From Tellurirhabdus bombi (GTDB taxonomy: Bacteria > Bacteroidota > Bacteroidia > Cytophagales > Spirosomataceae), in contig NZ_CP090557.1 in assembly GCF_021484805.1 (NCBI RefSeq), positions 1-64,000 of the forward strand: a stretch of 64,000 bases of DNA. Reading direction: 5' to 3'. The notes beneath the pieces are model-generated. The model did not search any database, was not told where the DNA came from, and worked only from the letters and a program-made list of their open reading frames with translations. Both the position numbers and the translations under genes were made by a program. Of this stretch, positions 8,335-17,835 are shown piece after piece. How positions within the stretch are numbered: the first letter of the stretch is position 1; the number at the start of each line of letters is the position of its first letter.

Positions 8335-9711
8335 CTATGTTGTCATCGCGGCCAGCAAATCCGCCTGCGTGATGATGTGCACCTGCTCAAGCTCGTCCCG
8401 GACCAGCAACGCCTTGTTCTCGCGGTCAATCAGCGAAGAAAGCACATCAACCGTGTTGTCCAGACCCACGAACTTAAACGGCTTATCCATCACCTCACCA
8501 ACGGGTACGTCTTTGATAGTGGGATCTTCAATGAGCTTATTCAGGATGGTGGCATCGGTCAGACTGCCGACAATGTGTCCATTTTCGTCCGTAACCGGAA
8601 TCTGCGAAATGCTCTGTTTGTTTAGCGTCCGGATGGCTTCACTGACAGTCGCTGCGGCGGGAACGGTGGTTAGTTGGGAGCGGCCATTTTTTCCCCGGAC
8701 TATATCACGCGCAGTAGCGAACTCCCGGGATTCGAGGAATCCATGGTCTTTCATCCAGGTATCGTTGTAAATTTTGGCCAGATAACGGGTGCCATGATCG
8801 GGCAGCAAAATCACCATCACATCTTCTTCTTTGAGGTTTTCTTTGGCCCATTCCAGTGCGCCGTGCACCGCCGAACCGCACGACCAACCCACAAAAAGCC
8901 CTTCCTCCCGCGACAGCCGACGGGCCATAATCGCCGCATCTTTGTCCGTCACTTTTACAAAATGGTCGATTAGACTAAAGTTAACGTTCTGAGGCAGAAT
9001 ATCTTCGCCGATGCCTTCGGTTAAATACGGATACACCTCTCCTTCGTCGAAAATTCCGGTCTCTTTGTATTTTTTGAAGACTGATCCGTACGTATCAATC
9101 CCAACGGTCACTACCGAAGACTGTTGCTCTTTCAGGTATTTAGCCGTCCCACAAATGGTTCCTCCCGTGCCAACACCCGCCGCAAAGTGCGTAATTTCGC
9201 CTTCGGTATCCCGCCAGATCTCAGGGCCAGTCGTGTCGTAATGCGCCGCCGTATTGGAAAGGTTATCGTACTGATTGGGGTATAGGGAGTTTGGAATTTC
9301 CTGATTTAACCGCTTCGCCACAGAGTAGTAAGAACGTGGATCATCGGGCGTTACATTCGTAGGACACACTATTACTTCGGCCCCAACCGCCCGGAGAATG
9401 TCCATTTTCTCCTTCGATTGTTTATCGGCCATCGTAAAAATACATTTGTACCCTTTGCCGATAGCCGCCAGCGCCAGACCCATTCCCGTGTTGCCGCTGG
9501 TTCCCTCGATGATGGTACCGCCCGGTTTCAGAATGCCCGCTTTTTCGGCGTCTTCAATCATCCGAATCGCGATGCGATCTTTGACCGAATTACCGGGGTT
9601 AAAATATTCAACTTTGGCCAGCACCGTTCCTTTAATGCCTTTTGTGACCTTATTCAGTTTCACCAGCGGCGTGTTGCCAATCGTGTCTATAATGGAATTG
9701 TAGTACTTCAT
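8335..9711 (-). CDS. cbs: Cystathionine beta-synthase / PLP-dependent cysteine synthase with CBS pair
   Basis: This 458-residue protein has a fold-type II PLP domain (about residues 1-320): NTPLVKLNKVTKGIKG, then NPGNSVKDR with the PLP lysine, EGTSGNTGMGLA, and GTGGTICGTAKYL for phosphate binding. Two CBS domains follow (about 335-455, with SQIPVTDENGHIVGSLTDA in the first). This arrangement is that of cystathionine beta-synthase, which condenses serine and homocysteine. Related Bacteroidota proteins are sometimes labelled cysteine synthase, so the substrate choice is uncertain. CBS pairs often sense adenosyl ligands. It follows the methylmalonyl-CoA epimerase gene by 7 bases, suggesting one transcript. 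Confidence 0.85.
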   Translation of the reverse strand: MKYYNSIIDTIGNTPLVKLNKVTKGIKGTVLAKVEYFNPGNSVKDRIAIRMIEDAEKAGILKPGGTIIEGTSGNTGMGLALAAIGKGYKCIFTMADKQSKEKMDILRAVGAEVIVCPTNVTPDDPRSYYSVAKRLNQEIPNSLYPNQYDNLSNTAAHYDTTGPEIWRDTEGEITHFAAGVGTGGTICGTAKYLKEQQSSVVTVGIDTYGSVFKKYKETGIFDEGEVYPYLTEGIGEDILPQNVNFSLIDHFVKVTDKDAAIMARRLSREEGLFVGWSCGSAVHGALEWAKENLKEEDVMVILLPDHGTRYLAKIYNDTWMKDHGFLESREFATARDIVRGKNGRSQLTTVPAAATVSEAIRTLNKQSISQIPVTDENGHIVGSLTDATILNKLIEDPTIKDVPVGEVMDKPFKFVGLDNTVDVLSSLIDRENKALLVRDELEQVHIITQADLLAAMTT

Positions 9712-9718
9712 AATCCTG

Positions 9719-10123
9719 TTACTTTATCTCTTGACATAACTCAACTAATACGCCATTTGTGCTTTTCGGATGCAGAAAAACGACCATTTTGTTGTCCGCT
9801 CCTTTTTTCGGTGTCTCGCTCAGAAACGTAAAGCCCAGTAAGCTCAGCCGTTCAATTTCAACGCGCAGATCATCCACTTCAAACGCAATGTGATGAACAC
9901 CTTCCCCGCGTTTTTCGATGAATTTGGCAATCGGGCTATCCTCCCGAGTCGCTTCGAGCAGTTCGATTTTTGTGTCCTTCACCCTGAAAAACGACGTAGC
10001 CACCCCTTCCGATTCGACGGCTTCCGACTTGTAAGGCTCCGCGCCCAAAAGCCTGGCAAATAATTCGTTAGAAGACGCTATGTTTTTAACGGCTATGCCA
10101 ATATGTTCTACGTTGGTCAGCAT
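9719..10123 (-). CDS. mce: Methylmalonyl-CoA epimerase
   Basis: This protein of about 134 residues has the vicinal-oxygen-chelate (glyoxalase-like) fold: NVEHIGIAVKNIASS at the start with a metal-binding His, GVHHIAFEVDD in the middle, and LHPKSTNGVLVELCQ at the end with the conserved Glu. The enzyme interconverts (S)- and (R)-methylmalonyl-CoA, feeding the B12-dependent mutase in propionate and branched-chain amino acid breakdown. The mutase itself is not in the window. I use the ATG at 10123 in preference to a TTG two codons upstream. It probably forms an operon with the downstream cbs gene. Confidence 0.9.
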   Translation of the reverse strand: MLTNVEHIGIAVKNIASSNELFARLLGAEPYKSEAVESEGVATSFFRVKDTKIELLEATREDSPIAKFIEKRGEGVHHIAFEVDDLRVEIERLSLLGFTFLSETPKKGADNKMVVFLHPKSTNGVLVELCQEIK

Positions 10124-10269
10124 AATCAACCTGTTTTTTTTCGTTGGCGTTTTTAAGGCTTCTTTATGCAGAGTTAACCAAAGTTGACCAGACTTTTAGC
10201 AGGAACAGCGCGAAACTTTTCTTTTCGGCGCAGGGTTTTTATTTTAGCACACAATTGACACGTACTGCT

Positions 10270-10596
10270 ATGGTTTCTGTTACTGACAAAGCGAAAGATA
10301 AAATTATTGAACTCCGCCAGAAAGATGGCCTGACGGAAAATTACGCCATTCGCGTAGCCGTTCAGGGCGGAGGCTGCTCTGGCCTGATGTATGATCTTCA
10401 GTTCGATACGGCGCAGCAAGCCACCGATCATATTATTGAAGACAAAGGAATTAAAATTTATGTCGACCGCAAGAGCCTGCTGTATCTAGCTGGTACTGAG
10501 CTAGATTTCTCCGATGGCTTGAATGGCAAAGGCTTCCAGTTCAGGAATCCAAATGCGTCTCGCACGTGCGGCTGCGGCGAAAGTTTTGCCGTCTAG
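10270..10596 (+). CDS. A-type iron-sulfur cluster carrier (HesB/IscA family)
   Basis: This 108-residue protein contains the three conserved cysteines of A-type carriers: one in GGGCSGLMY and two in the C-terminal SRTCGCGESF. These proteins accept or pass on Fe-S clusters during assembly. The frame is open back to 10144, but the conserved domain begins directly at MVSVTDKAKDKIIELRQKDG, so I use the ATG at 10270. The gene is isolated and no isc or suf neighbours are present. It could equally be called IscA, SufA or ErpA. Confidence 0.92.
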   Translation: MVSVTDKAKDKIIELRQKDGLTENYAIRVAVQGGGCSGLMYDLQFDTAQQATDHIIEDKGIKIYVDRKSLLYLAGTELDFSDGLNGKGFQFRNPNASRTCGCGESFAV

Positions 10597-10715
10597 CCTC
10601 AAATAATATCCGGGCTTTACGCTTTTTGAATTACATTGGTTCGTGAATTAAGTGTGGTATTTGTGTAAAAACACGTATCATGACTAATCATTAATCAATG
10701 TAATTTCTGTTTCTG

Positions 10716-11261
10716 ATGAAAGCCAAATCCGTTTTCCACTCCCGCACGACGCTTACCGAATTGATGATTCCTTCCTACGCCAACTTTGGCGGGAAGATTC
10801 ACGGGGGTATTTTGCTGTCATTGATGGATAAAGTTGCCTTTGCCTGTGCATCGAAGCACTCGGGTGCTTACTGCGTGACGGTTTCTGTCGAAGGGGTGGA
10901 ATTTAAGCAGCCAGTCGAAGTGGGCGAACTTGTTTCGCTGTTGGCTTCGGTCAATCACGTGGGGCGCAGCTCGATGGTGATCGGCATCAAGGTGATTGCC
11001 GAAAATGTCAAAAAAGGCACGGTTAAGCATACCAATACCTCTTATTTTACGATGGTCGCCAAAGACGATGACGACCGCCCTACCGAAGTACCACCCCTCC
11101 TGCTTGAGAATAAAGACGACATCCGGCGCTTTCTGGAAGCCATCAAACGGAAAGAGCTGAAAGCCAATAACCGAATAAGTTTCGATAATGAAAAAACCCG
11201 CCTGTTTATGGAAAACGGCGGGCTGGATTTGCTCAAAGGCGAACGCTGCGTACTGGCTTAA
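10716..11261 (+). CDS. Hotdog-fold acyl-CoA thioesterase
   Basis: This 181-residue protein resembles the YciA/BFIT-type acyl-CoA hydrolases: TLTELMIPSYANFGGKIHGG (conserved Asn/His-Gly-Gly), LLSLMDKVAFACASKHSG with the catalytic-type Asp, and SVEGVEFKQPVEVGELV. The family hydrolyses acyl-CoA to free fatty acid and CoA in the cytoplasm. The C-terminal 50 residues are charged and extend past the single hotdog domain. A promoter-like TTG-N19-TATTTGTG (one mismatch) lies near 10636-10665. The stop overlaps the stop of the convergent NTF2-like gene by 4 bases. Confidence 0.87.
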   Translation: MKAKSVFHSRTTLTELMIPSYANFGGKIHGGILLSLMDKVAFACASKHSGAYCVTVSVEGVEFKQPVEVGELVSLLASVNHVGRSSMVIGIKVIAENVKKGTVKHTNTSYFTMVAKDDDDRPTEVPPLLLENKDDIRRFLEAIKRKELKANNRISFDNEKTRLFMENGGLDLLKGERCVLA

Positions 11262-11692
11262 TTGGGTAGACGCAACGACTGCCAGGTTACTAATTGCCAC
11301 TGATTGCCGTTTTTCACGTAAACATCCGTGTAGCGAAAACTCGTGTTAAGCGGCTGGCCATTCGTGAAGGCTTTTATCTCGCAAACGCCATTGAGAATGG
11401 CCGTTTTGCCGTATATCCGCGCCTTAAGCTCTTTCGAATCGATCGAATTATACTGCATACTACCATCCTTGATCGATTGAATAAAGGCCTGTTTCGTATC
11501 CGTTTTTCCACTGGAATGGATGTAAACCAAATCGCTGGCCAGTACTTTGTCCAGATACGTCAGGTCTTTGCTCACCTGCGCTGCAAAGCGGGCTTTTTCA
11601 ACGTCCAGTACAGCTTTTTCGTCCGCGCTGGTCGATTGGGCATACCCCAGTGAAGTAGTGATTAGTAAGCCAAAAAAGAGTAAATACTTCAT
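11258..11692 (-). CDS. Secreted NTF2-like (DUF4440) protein
   Basis: This 144-residue protein begins with a Sec signal peptide (KYLLFFGLLITTSLGYAQ, cleavage probably after YAQ). A SnoaL/DUF4440-type NTF2-like domain follows: ADEKAVLDVEKARFAAQVSK, LDKVLASDLVYIHSSGK and YTDVYVKNGNQWQLVTWQSL. NTF2-like folds serve as small ligand pockets or minor enzymes, and DUF4440 members have no agreed activity. It is predicted periplasmic. No functional partner is evident. Confidence 0.82.
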   Translation of the reverse strand: MKYLLFFGLLITTSLGYAQSTSADEKAVLDVEKARFAAQVSKDLTYLDKVLASDLVYIHSSGKTDTKQAFIQSIKDGSMQYNSIDSKELKARIYGKTAILNGVCEIKAFTNGQPLNTSFRYTDVYVKNGNQWQLVTWQSLRLPN

Positions 11693-11791
11693 GCTTTGAT
11701 AAGCGTTAAAGAGTTGATTGGTTAGATTCCTGATTATTTAGGGTATAAAGCACAGAATCCTTTCTGCTTACTGCGTTAACCGATAACTCGT

Positions 11792-12751
11792 TTAAAATAC
11801 TTCACGGGCAATTTTCGTGATGTTGTCTGATTTGCCCATTGTATAAAAATGCAGCACGGGCGCACCCTTAGCCATCAACTCACGGCACTGCTGAACGCAC
11901 CATTCAATGCCTACCTGACGCGCCTGCTGGTCATTTTCGCAGGCTTTCACGGCCCCAACCAAATCTTCGGGCATGTGGAGGTAAAAAATACTCGGCAATA
12001 CATCCAGTTGCCTGCGCGTACTGAGCGGCTTCAGCCCCGGAATAATGGGAACGGTAATGCCCGCAGCACGGCATTGATCGACAAAGGCAAAATATTTCGC
12101 ATTGTCAAAAAACATTTGCGTGACAATGTATTCAGCTCCGTTATCGATCTTTTGCTTTAGGTAGCGCATATCCGTCTCCGAGTCGATGGCCTCGAAGTGC
12201 TTCTCGGGATAGGCCGCTACCCCGATGCAAAAATCCGTCGGGCTCAGCGCCGTTTCCCCTTCGTGCAGGTAAATACCGCGATTCATGTCGCATACCTGCG
12301 CAACCAACTCACTGGCGTAGCTATGGCCGTTTTCCTTGGGCTTAAAATCCTTGTAAGGCTTTGCCGGATCGCCCCGCAGCACCAGCACATTATCGATTCC
12401 AAGGTATTGTAAATCAATCAGAAAATCTTCCGTTTCACCTTTTGTAAAGCCCCCGCAAAGTACGTGCGGCACGGGATCAACCCCGAAGCGATGCATGATG
12501 GCCGAGCAGATGCCAACGGTGCCGGGGCGTTTCCGGGTAACAATTTTTTTGATCGTCCCGTCTGGTTCTGGCCGTTCAATGTATTCCTCCCGGTGGTAGG
12601 TTACATCGATGAACGGAGGCTTAAACTCCATCAACGGCTCAATATTATCCAGCAGATTTTTCAAATTGTCGCCTTTGATAGGCGGAATTACTTCCAGGCT
12701 AAAGATGGTTTTACCAGCCGCTCTGCGAATATGTTCAGTAATCTTGGTCAT
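11792..12751 (-). CDS. metF: 5,10-methylenetetrahydrofolate reductase
   Basis: This 319-residue TIM-barrel flavoprotein reduces methylene-THF to methyl-THF, the methyl donor for MetH encoded 1 kb upstream. Family features include FSLEVIPP near the start (catalytic Glu region), FIDVTYH, VLRGDPAKP in the FAD site, GVAAYPEKH, and EYIVTQMFFD. It is transcribed in the same direction as metH but separated from it by a response-regulator gene. Its own -7 box lies at 12805-12812, and I see no SAM riboswitch in front of it. Confidence 0.93.
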   Translation of the reverse strand: MTKITEHIRRAAGKTIFSLEVIPPIKGDNLKNLLDNIEPLMEFKPPFIDVTYHREEYIERPEPDGTIKKIVTRKRPGTVGICSAIMHRFGVDPVPHVLCGGFTKGETEDFLIDLQYLGIDNVLVLRGDPAKPYKDFKPKENGHSYASELVAQVCDMNRGIYLHEGETALSPTDFCIGVAAYPEKHFEAIDSETDMRYLKQKIDNGAEYIVTQMFFDNAKYFAFVDQCRAAGITVPIIPGLKPLSTRRQLDVLPSIFYLHMPEDLVGAVKACENDQQARQVGIEWCVQQCRELMAKGAPVLHFYTMGKSDNITKIAREVF

Positions 12752-12804
12752 TTGCGATCAGAAAAGATCCCAAAACGCTTCTACGCGTTATATTTTGGGC
12801 AGGA

Positions 12805-12812
12805 CAAATTTA
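12805..12812 (-). promoter_or_regulatory. -7 box for metF
   Basis: The minus strand reads TAAATTTG, a full TAnnTTTG match, 53 bases before the metF ATG. No convincing -33 TTG is seen. Confidence 0.45.
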
Positions 12813-12924
12813 GAGGATAATGCGCGATAACTGGCTGCATTCCCTCCTTGATTCCCGTTTTTTCGGGATAAAAATTTCAGTGTCCTTTTTCAGTACAGGC
12901 AGACCTCCTCTGAAGGCTTCGTAT

Positions 12925-13578
12925 TTACTTTTGCAACTTAAAAAAGCCCCAGCGAATCGCGGCAATCGCCATCCCTACCCGACTTTTTACGTTCATTTTT
13001 TCAAAAAGCGATTCCCGGTAGCCGTCCACCGTGCGGGGGCTGACGCACATTTTATCTGCAATCTGGGCGTAAGTCAAATCGCTGCACGCCATTTTCAGAA
13101 ATTCATGCTCCCGACCGCTGAATTTGAAATAGGCCGTCGGCGCATCATTTTTTGCAGGATCCAGAACTTTCACCAATCGTTCGGTTAACGAAGCCGAGTA
13201 ATGATAGCCTTTGGTACACACGTCATCCAGCGCCTGCCGTAGTTCCGCCGGACGACAGATTTTTAACAAATAGCCCCGCGCGCCGCTCTGAACCATGCGA
13301 ACGACGTGATCTTCCTGATCCATCATGGATAAAGCAATGACCTTGATATCGGGGAAATTCTGCTTTAGATAAGCTGCGGTTGTGAAGCCGTCCATCTCGG
13401 GCATATGGACATCAAGCAACACGAGCTGAGGCCGGTCGCCCCGATTCAGGTATTTTAGCAGGTCCCGCCCGTGTTCAGCTACAATAGTGACTTCGTAATT
13501 ATCGAATTTTTGCACCAGATCCGACAAACTGTAGGCAAATAGCCGATGATCATCAACAATCGCGATAGAGGTTTTCAC
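12925..13578 (-). CDS. NarL/LuxR-type response regulator
   Basis: This 217-residue two-domain regulator has an N-terminal receiver with the acidic pair in AIVDDHRLF, the phospho-acceptor Asp in VLLDVHMPEMDG (about residue 57) and the switch Ser/Thr plus Lys in VIALSM…GYLLKIC. The C-terminal LuxR helix-turn-helix is FSGREHEFLKMACSDLTYAQ, then IADKMCVSPRTVDGYRESLF. It should bind DNA when phosphorylated. No sensor kinase lies next to it, so it is an orphan here. The start is GTG at 13578. Confidence 0.9.
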   Translation of the reverse strand: MKTSIAIVDDHRLFAYSLSDLVQKFDNYEVTIVAEHGRDLLKYLNRGDRPQLVLLDVHMPEMDGFTTAAYLKQNFPDIKVIALSMMDQEDHVVRMVQSGARGYLLKICRPAELRQALDDVCTKGYHYSASLTERLVKVLDPAKNDAPTAYFKFSGREHEFLKMACSDLTYAQIADKMCVSPRTVDGYRESLFEKMNVKSRVGMAIAAIRWGFFKLQK

Positions 13579-13694
13579 ATAAATAGCTTTTGAGGTAAGT
13601 GTCTGGAACTTACGGGAAATAGCCCCTTAAGTCAAATACTTGTTCATCTATTTATGGAACGTGATTATTTCTAGGAAATAGTCAATTTTAGAAG

Positions 13695-13727
13695 CTGTCC
13701 TAGAGGTGTTAACCACCTCTAGGACAG
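13695..13727 (-). terminator. Hairpin terminator after metH
   Basis: A 14-bp perfect stem (13695-13708 with 13714-13727) and a 5-base loop lie just past the metH stop. The following bases on the minus strand are only moderately T-rich. Even so, stem strength and position suit a transcription stop or 3' stabiliser for metH. Confidence 0.65.
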
Positions 13728-13733
13728 TTATTT

Positions 13734-16700
13734 TCAGGCGTCGTAACTTAAAACGGGAGCCAACCAGCGTTCCACATCCTCCACGCTCATGTTTTTCCGT
13801 TGCGCATAGTCATGTACCTGGTCTTTATTGATCTTGCCGGTAGCAAAATACTTCGATTCAGGGTGCGAAAAGTAAAACCCACTCACCGACGAAGCCGGAT
13901 ACATGGCAAAACTTTCGGTTAGCTTGATGTCGATTTTACCCGCGTCCAGCAAATCAAAAAGCGTCGCTTTTTCCGTATGATCCGGGCAGGCCGGATAGCC
14001 GGGAGCGGGACGGATTCCTTGGTAATCTTCTTTAATCAGCTGTTCGTTGGAGAGTTGCTCATTGGTTGCATAGGGCCAAAATTCCTTCCGAACCCGCTCA
14101 TGCATCAGCTCCGCAAAAGCTTCGGCCAGCCGGTCGGCCAGGGCCTTCACCATGATGCTGTTGTAATCGTCGTGGTCACGCTCATACTGCTCCAGTAAGG
14201 TTTCGATGCCAATACCAGCCGTAACGGCAAAGCCACCGATGTAGTCTTCCCGCCCACTTTCCAAAGGCGCAATAAAATCGGACAGGCAGAAGTTAGGCAA
14301 CCCCGGTGCTTTCTGGTTTTGCTGACGGATAAAGTGTAAAACGGCTTTGGTGTCGTATACTAACTCCCCGGCCTGCCCTAAATCCAGCTTCCCCTGCCCG
14401 TTGACGTTCGCTTGCTGGCGGCTCAGTTTATATTCCAGATGCGTATGCGACCCGTGCCGCTCACAAGGAATCTGCCTAACAACTTCCTCAAAATCATGCA
14501 ATAAAACGTCGTCCTCCGTTGAGTTAGCGGGAAAGAACCCAACCACTGCCTTGGCTTTCAGGAGCTTTTTATCGATGATTTCCTGCAAAAGCTGCTGCGC
14601 ATCGTCGAACAGCTTCTTCGCTTCGTTTCCTACCACGGCATCCTCGAAAATCTTCGGGTATTTTCCGTGCAGCTGCCAGGTCTGGAAAAACGGAGTCCAG
14701 TCAATGTATTTGGCAATGTCGGCCAGCGAATAATCGTCAAAGTACCGATTACCCAGGAAAGTGGGTTTGGTTGGTTCAAAATCTGCCCAGTTGATCGCTA
14801 CGCGGTTGGCGCGCGCTTTTTCAATCGTCAGCGTTGTTTTATCTTTTTGCCGCTTGGCATGATCGGCGCGTAGTTTGACGTACTCGGCTTTAATTTCCTG
14901 GAAAATCAGATCGCGCGTTTCAGAGGCTTCACTCGTCAAACGCCCGGCAACCGGCACGCTTCGGCTGGCATCCAGCACGTGAATGACCGGTCCCGAATAA
15001 TGCGGATCAATTTTTACGGCGGTATGAATCCGGGACGTTGTTGCCCCGCCAATCAGCAACGGCACCTTGAAGCCCTGCCGCTCCATTTCTTTGGCTACGC
15101 CGACCATTTCATCCAGTGACGGCGTAATCAAGCCACTCAAGCCGATGATATCGACATTGTGTTTCTTGGCCTCTTCCAGGATTTTCTGGGTCGGCACCAT
15201 CACCCCTAAATCGATGATTTCGTAGTTGTTACAGCCCAGGACAACGCCCACAATGTTTTTTCCAATATCATGCACATCGCCTTTCACGGTGGCCATCAGG
15301 ATTTTCCCAACGGCTCTGGCCCCCTCCGATTTCTCCGCTTCGATGTAGGGAAGCAAGTAAGCCACCGCTTTTTTCATCACCCGCGCCGATTTCACGACCT
15401 GCGGCAGAAACATTTTTCCTTCGCCAAACAGATCGCCAACGACGTTCATGCCATCCATCAACGGGCCTTCAATGACCTGCAAAGGACGGTCGAATTGCTG
15501 ACGTGCCTCCTCTACATCCTGGTCGATGTAGTCGGTAATGCCTTTCACCAGGGCGTGTTTCAACCGTAAACCGACCGGTTCCAGCCGCCAGCTTTCATCC
15601 TGAACGATTTCTTTGCCTTTCGCCTTCACGGTTTCGGCAAACTCAACCAGTCGCTCCGTCGCATCCTGGCGACGATTTAGCAGCACGTCTTCGCAGCGTT
15701 CGAGTAGATCTTTCGGAATTTCGTCGTACACGCCCAATTGTCCGGCGTTGACGATGCCCATGTCCAAACCCGCTTTGATGGCGTGGTAGAGAAAAGCCGA
15801 GTGCATGGCTTCGCGGACCACCTCATTGCCCCGGAACGAGAACGAGATATTAGACACCCCACCCGACACTTTCGCTAACGGCAGGTTTTCCTTGATCCAG
15901 CGCGTAGCGTTGATAAAATCAACCGCGTAATTGTTATGTTCTTCGATCCCCGTCGCAACCGTCAGGATGTTCGGGTCGAAAATAATGTCCTGAGGGGCAA
16001 AGCCAACCTGATCGACCATAATTCGGTAAGCCCGCTCACAAATTTCAATCCGACGCTCGTAGTTATCGGCCTGACCTTGTTCGTCAAAAGCCATTACTAC
16101 AACCGCCGCCCCGTATCGATTAACCAGCTTAGCCCGTTGAATAAACGCTTCTTCGCCTTCTTTGAGCGAAATAGAGTTGACGATGGCTTTGCCCTGGACG
16201 CATTTCAAACCGGCCTCGATCACCTCCCACTTCGAAGAGTCGATCATGATGGGCACCCGGGCAATATCCGGTTCAGCCGCAATCAGGTTCAGGAAGGTGG
16301 TCATGGCTTCCACCGAATCCAGCATTCCTTCGTCCATGTTAATATCGATGACCTGCGCCCCGTTCTCCACCTGTTGCCGGGCGACCGACAAAGCAGCATC
16401 GTAATCACCGGATTTAATCAGTCGGGCAAAGGCTTTCGAACCGGTTACGTTGGTCCGCTCCCCGATGTTGACGAAATTGGTGGTTTCTGTAATTTTCAGA
16501 GGTTCCAGACCCGACAGTTTCTGGTAAGGTTCCGGCTGTGGCTTAGGGCGGGGCTGGTAGTTGGCCGCTACCTGGGCGATGGCCTGGATGTGATCCGGCG
16601 TCGATCCGCAGCATCCCCCGACAATATTGACAAAGCCTTCTTTGATAAAGTCCTCAATCTGAGCGGCCATGCTCTCCGGCGTTTCGTCGTACTCGCCAAA

Positions 16701-17531
16701 CTCATTCGGCAAACCCGCGTTGGGATAGGCCGATGTAAAGAACGGCGACTCTTTGGCCAGCGTCTGCACGTAGGGGCGCATCAGCTCGGCCCCCAGCGCA
16801 CAGTTTAGCCCCACACTCAGGAGCGGCAAATGAGAAACGGAATACAAAAAGGCCTCCGTCGTCTGTCCCGACAAAGTCCGACCCGACGCATCGGTAATCG
16901 TCCCGGAAACCATGATAGGCAATGGTTCCCGCCTGGTGTCTACAAAATATTTGTCAATGGCAAACAGCGCGGCTTTGGCGTTGAGCGTATCGAAAATCGT
17001 TTCGACCAGCAACAGGTCCGAACCGCCTTCGACCAGTCCCCGCACCTGCTCGTAGTACGAATCCACCAGTTGATCAAACGTGATGGCGCGGTAACCTGGA
17101 TTGTTCACATCCGGCGAAAGCGAAGCCGTGCGGTTGGTGGGTCCCATAGCCCCGGCTACGAAGCGGGGCTTGGCGGGATTTTGCCGCGTGAACTCCACGG
17201 TCGTTTCTTTAGCAATCCGCGCCGATTCGTAATTCAACTCATACGCCAAATCCTCCATGTGGTAGTCGGCCATCGCGATGGATGTACTGCTGAAGGTGTT
17301 GGTTTCCAGAATATCCGATCCCGCTGCTAAGTATTGCCGATGAATCTCCTGAATAATATGCGGTTGGGTAATGGACAGCAAGTCGTTGTTTCCCTTCACG
17401 TCATGCGGCCAGTTCTGAAAACGTTCCCCCCGGTAATCCTCTTCTTCGAGTTTATAGCGTTGAATCATTGTCCCCATTGCTCCGTCGAGAATGAGAATCC
17501 GACGCTCCAGAAGGTCTTTTATCTTTTCCAA
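13734..17531 (-). CDS. metH: Cobalamin-dependent methionine synthase
   Basis: This full-length 1265-residue MetH transfers a methyl group from methyl-THF to homocysteine through methylcobalamin. All four modules are present. The homocysteine domain runs to about 330 with the zinc-binding [11 protein letters not shown] near 305. The pterin-binding domain is about 345-620 ([16 protein letters not shown]). The B12 cap and Rossmann domains are about 650-890, with the axial-ligand motif [20 protein letters not shown]. The AdoMet activation domain is about 930-1265, with [12 protein letters not shown]. The start is TTG at 17531. A promoter and SAM-I riboswitch lie upstream, so expression should fall when AdoMet is plentiful. 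The long antisense open frames across it are shadows. Confidence 0.97.
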   Translation of the reverse strand: MEKIKDLLERRILILDGAMGTMIQRYKLEEEDYRGERFQNWPHDVKGNNDLLSITQPHIIQEIHRQYLAAGSDILETNTFSSTSIAMADYHMEDLAYELNYESARIAKETTVEFTRQNPAKPRFVAGAMGPTNRTASLSPDVNNPGYRAITFDQLVDSYYEQVRGLVEGGSDLLLVETIFDTLNAKAALFAIDKYFVDTRREPLPIMVSGTITDASGRTLSGQTTEAFLYSVSHLPLLSVGLNCALGAELMRPYVQTLAKESPFFTSAYPNAGLPNEFGEYDETPESMAAQIEDFIKEGFVNIVGGCCGSTPDHIQAIAQVAANYQPRPKPQPEPYQKLSGLEPLKITETTNFVNIGERTNVTGSKAFARLIKSGDYDAALSVARQQVENGAQVIDINMDEGMLDSVEAMTTFLNLIAAEPDIARVPIMIDSSKWEVIEAGLKCVQGKAIVNSISLKEGEEAFIQRAKLVNRYGAAVVVMAFDEQGQADNYERRIEICERAYRIMVDQVGFAPQDIIFDPNILTVATGIEEHNNYAVDFINATRWIKENLPLAKVSGGVSNISFSFRGNEVVREAMHSAFLYHAIKAGLDMGIVNAGQLGVYDEIPKDLLERCEDVLLNRRQDATERLVEFAETVKAKGKEIVQDESWRLEPVGLRLKHALVKGITDYIDQDVEEARQQFDRPLQVIEGPLMDGMNVVGDLFGEGKMFLPQVVKSARVMKKAVAYLLPYIEAEKSEGARAVGKILMATVKGDVHDIGKNIVGVVLGCNNYEIIDLGVMVPTQKILEEAKKHNVDIIGLSGLITPSLDEMVGVAKEMERQGFKVPLLIGGATTSRIHTAVKIDPHYSGPVIHVLDASRSVPVAGRLTSEASETRDLIFQEIKAEYVKLRADHAKRQKDKTTLTIEKARANRVAINWADFEPTKPTFLGNRYFDDYSLADIAKYIDWTPFFQTWQLHGKYPKIFEDAVVGNEAKKLFDDAQQLLQEIIDKKLLKAKAVVGFFPANSTEDDVLLHDFEEVVRQIPCERHGSHTHLEYKLSRQQANVNGQGKLDLGQAGELVYDTKAVLHFIRQQNQKAPGLPNFCLSDFIAPLESGREDYIGGFAVTAGIGIETLLEQYERDHDDYNSIMVKALADRLAEAFAELMHERVRKEFWPYATNEQLSNEQLIKEDYQGIRPAPGYPACPDHTEKATLFDLLDAGKIDIKLTESFAMYPASSVSGFYFSHPESKYFATGKINKDQVHDYAQRKNMSVEDVERWLAPVLSYDA

Positions 17532-17576
17532 GTGTAATTATAGTTTTAAGCCCACCTAAACAGTTGATGATCAATC

Positions 17577-17601
17577 AAAAAACAGACAAGGGCTTATCGT
17601 C
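17577..17601 (-). terminator. Possible terminator-like element between the SAM riboswitch and metH
   Basis: Reading leftward, GACGATAAGCCCTTGTC (17585-17601) can form a weak GAC…GTC/AAG…CTT hairpin followed by a T-run at 17577-17582. The element repeats the GATAAG of the aptamer P1 strand, so it could compete in folding. This is inference from a weak stem. Confidence 0.3.
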
Positions 17602-17641
17602 AGAAGAGGAAGTTGGCAGTTCGCCGCAGCGATCGACATTT

Positions 17642-17747
17642 CTCTTATCTCTCCCCGCCAGCGGAGCGGGGTGGAATGTGGCACCGTTCTAAAAAGGGGT
17701 TGCCAAGACATCGTTGGGTCCGATCCCTCCGTCTTTCTTGATAAGCT
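17642..17747 (-). promoter_or_regulatory. SAM-I (S-box) riboswitch upstream of metH
   Basis: The minus strand has the S-box layout. P1 pairs CTTATC (17740-17745) with GATAAG (17643-17648). The core AGACGGAGGGATCGGACCC follows, then the conserved GATGTCTTGGCAACC, the GGTGCCACATTCC junction and a GC-rich P4 hairpin. It precedes metH by about 110 bases on the same strand. AdoMet binding would reduce metH expression. The predicted transcription start of the promoter at 17752-17784 falls at the first base of P1. Confidence 0.93.
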
Positions 17748-17751
17748 GTTG

Positions 17752-17784
17752 CAAAAATACACAAAGAGGCTTGTTTTGCCAAAA
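17752..17784 (-). promoter_or_regulatory. Promoter of the SAM riboswitch-metH transcript
   Basis: The minus strand reads TTTTG (17780-17784), 20 bases, then TATTTTTG (17752-17759). This is a full match to the Bacteroidota -33/-7 consensus at ideal spacing, just upstream of the aptamer. Confidence 0.75.
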
Positions 17785-17835
17785 TGATTATTTCGGACAG
17801 AACAAACCTCCCTGATTAAAATAACAAACTCGTTT

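Noticed and set aside
11792-12924. Second SAM riboswitch in front of metF
   Set aside because: The 170 bases upstream hold a -7 box but no S-box core (no GGAGGGA…GGCAACC pair) on that strand.
15936-16808. Open frame of about 290 codons on the plus strand
   Set aside because: Fully antisense to the conserved pterin-binding and homocysteine regions of metH; no recognisable domain and a composition typical of a shadow frame.
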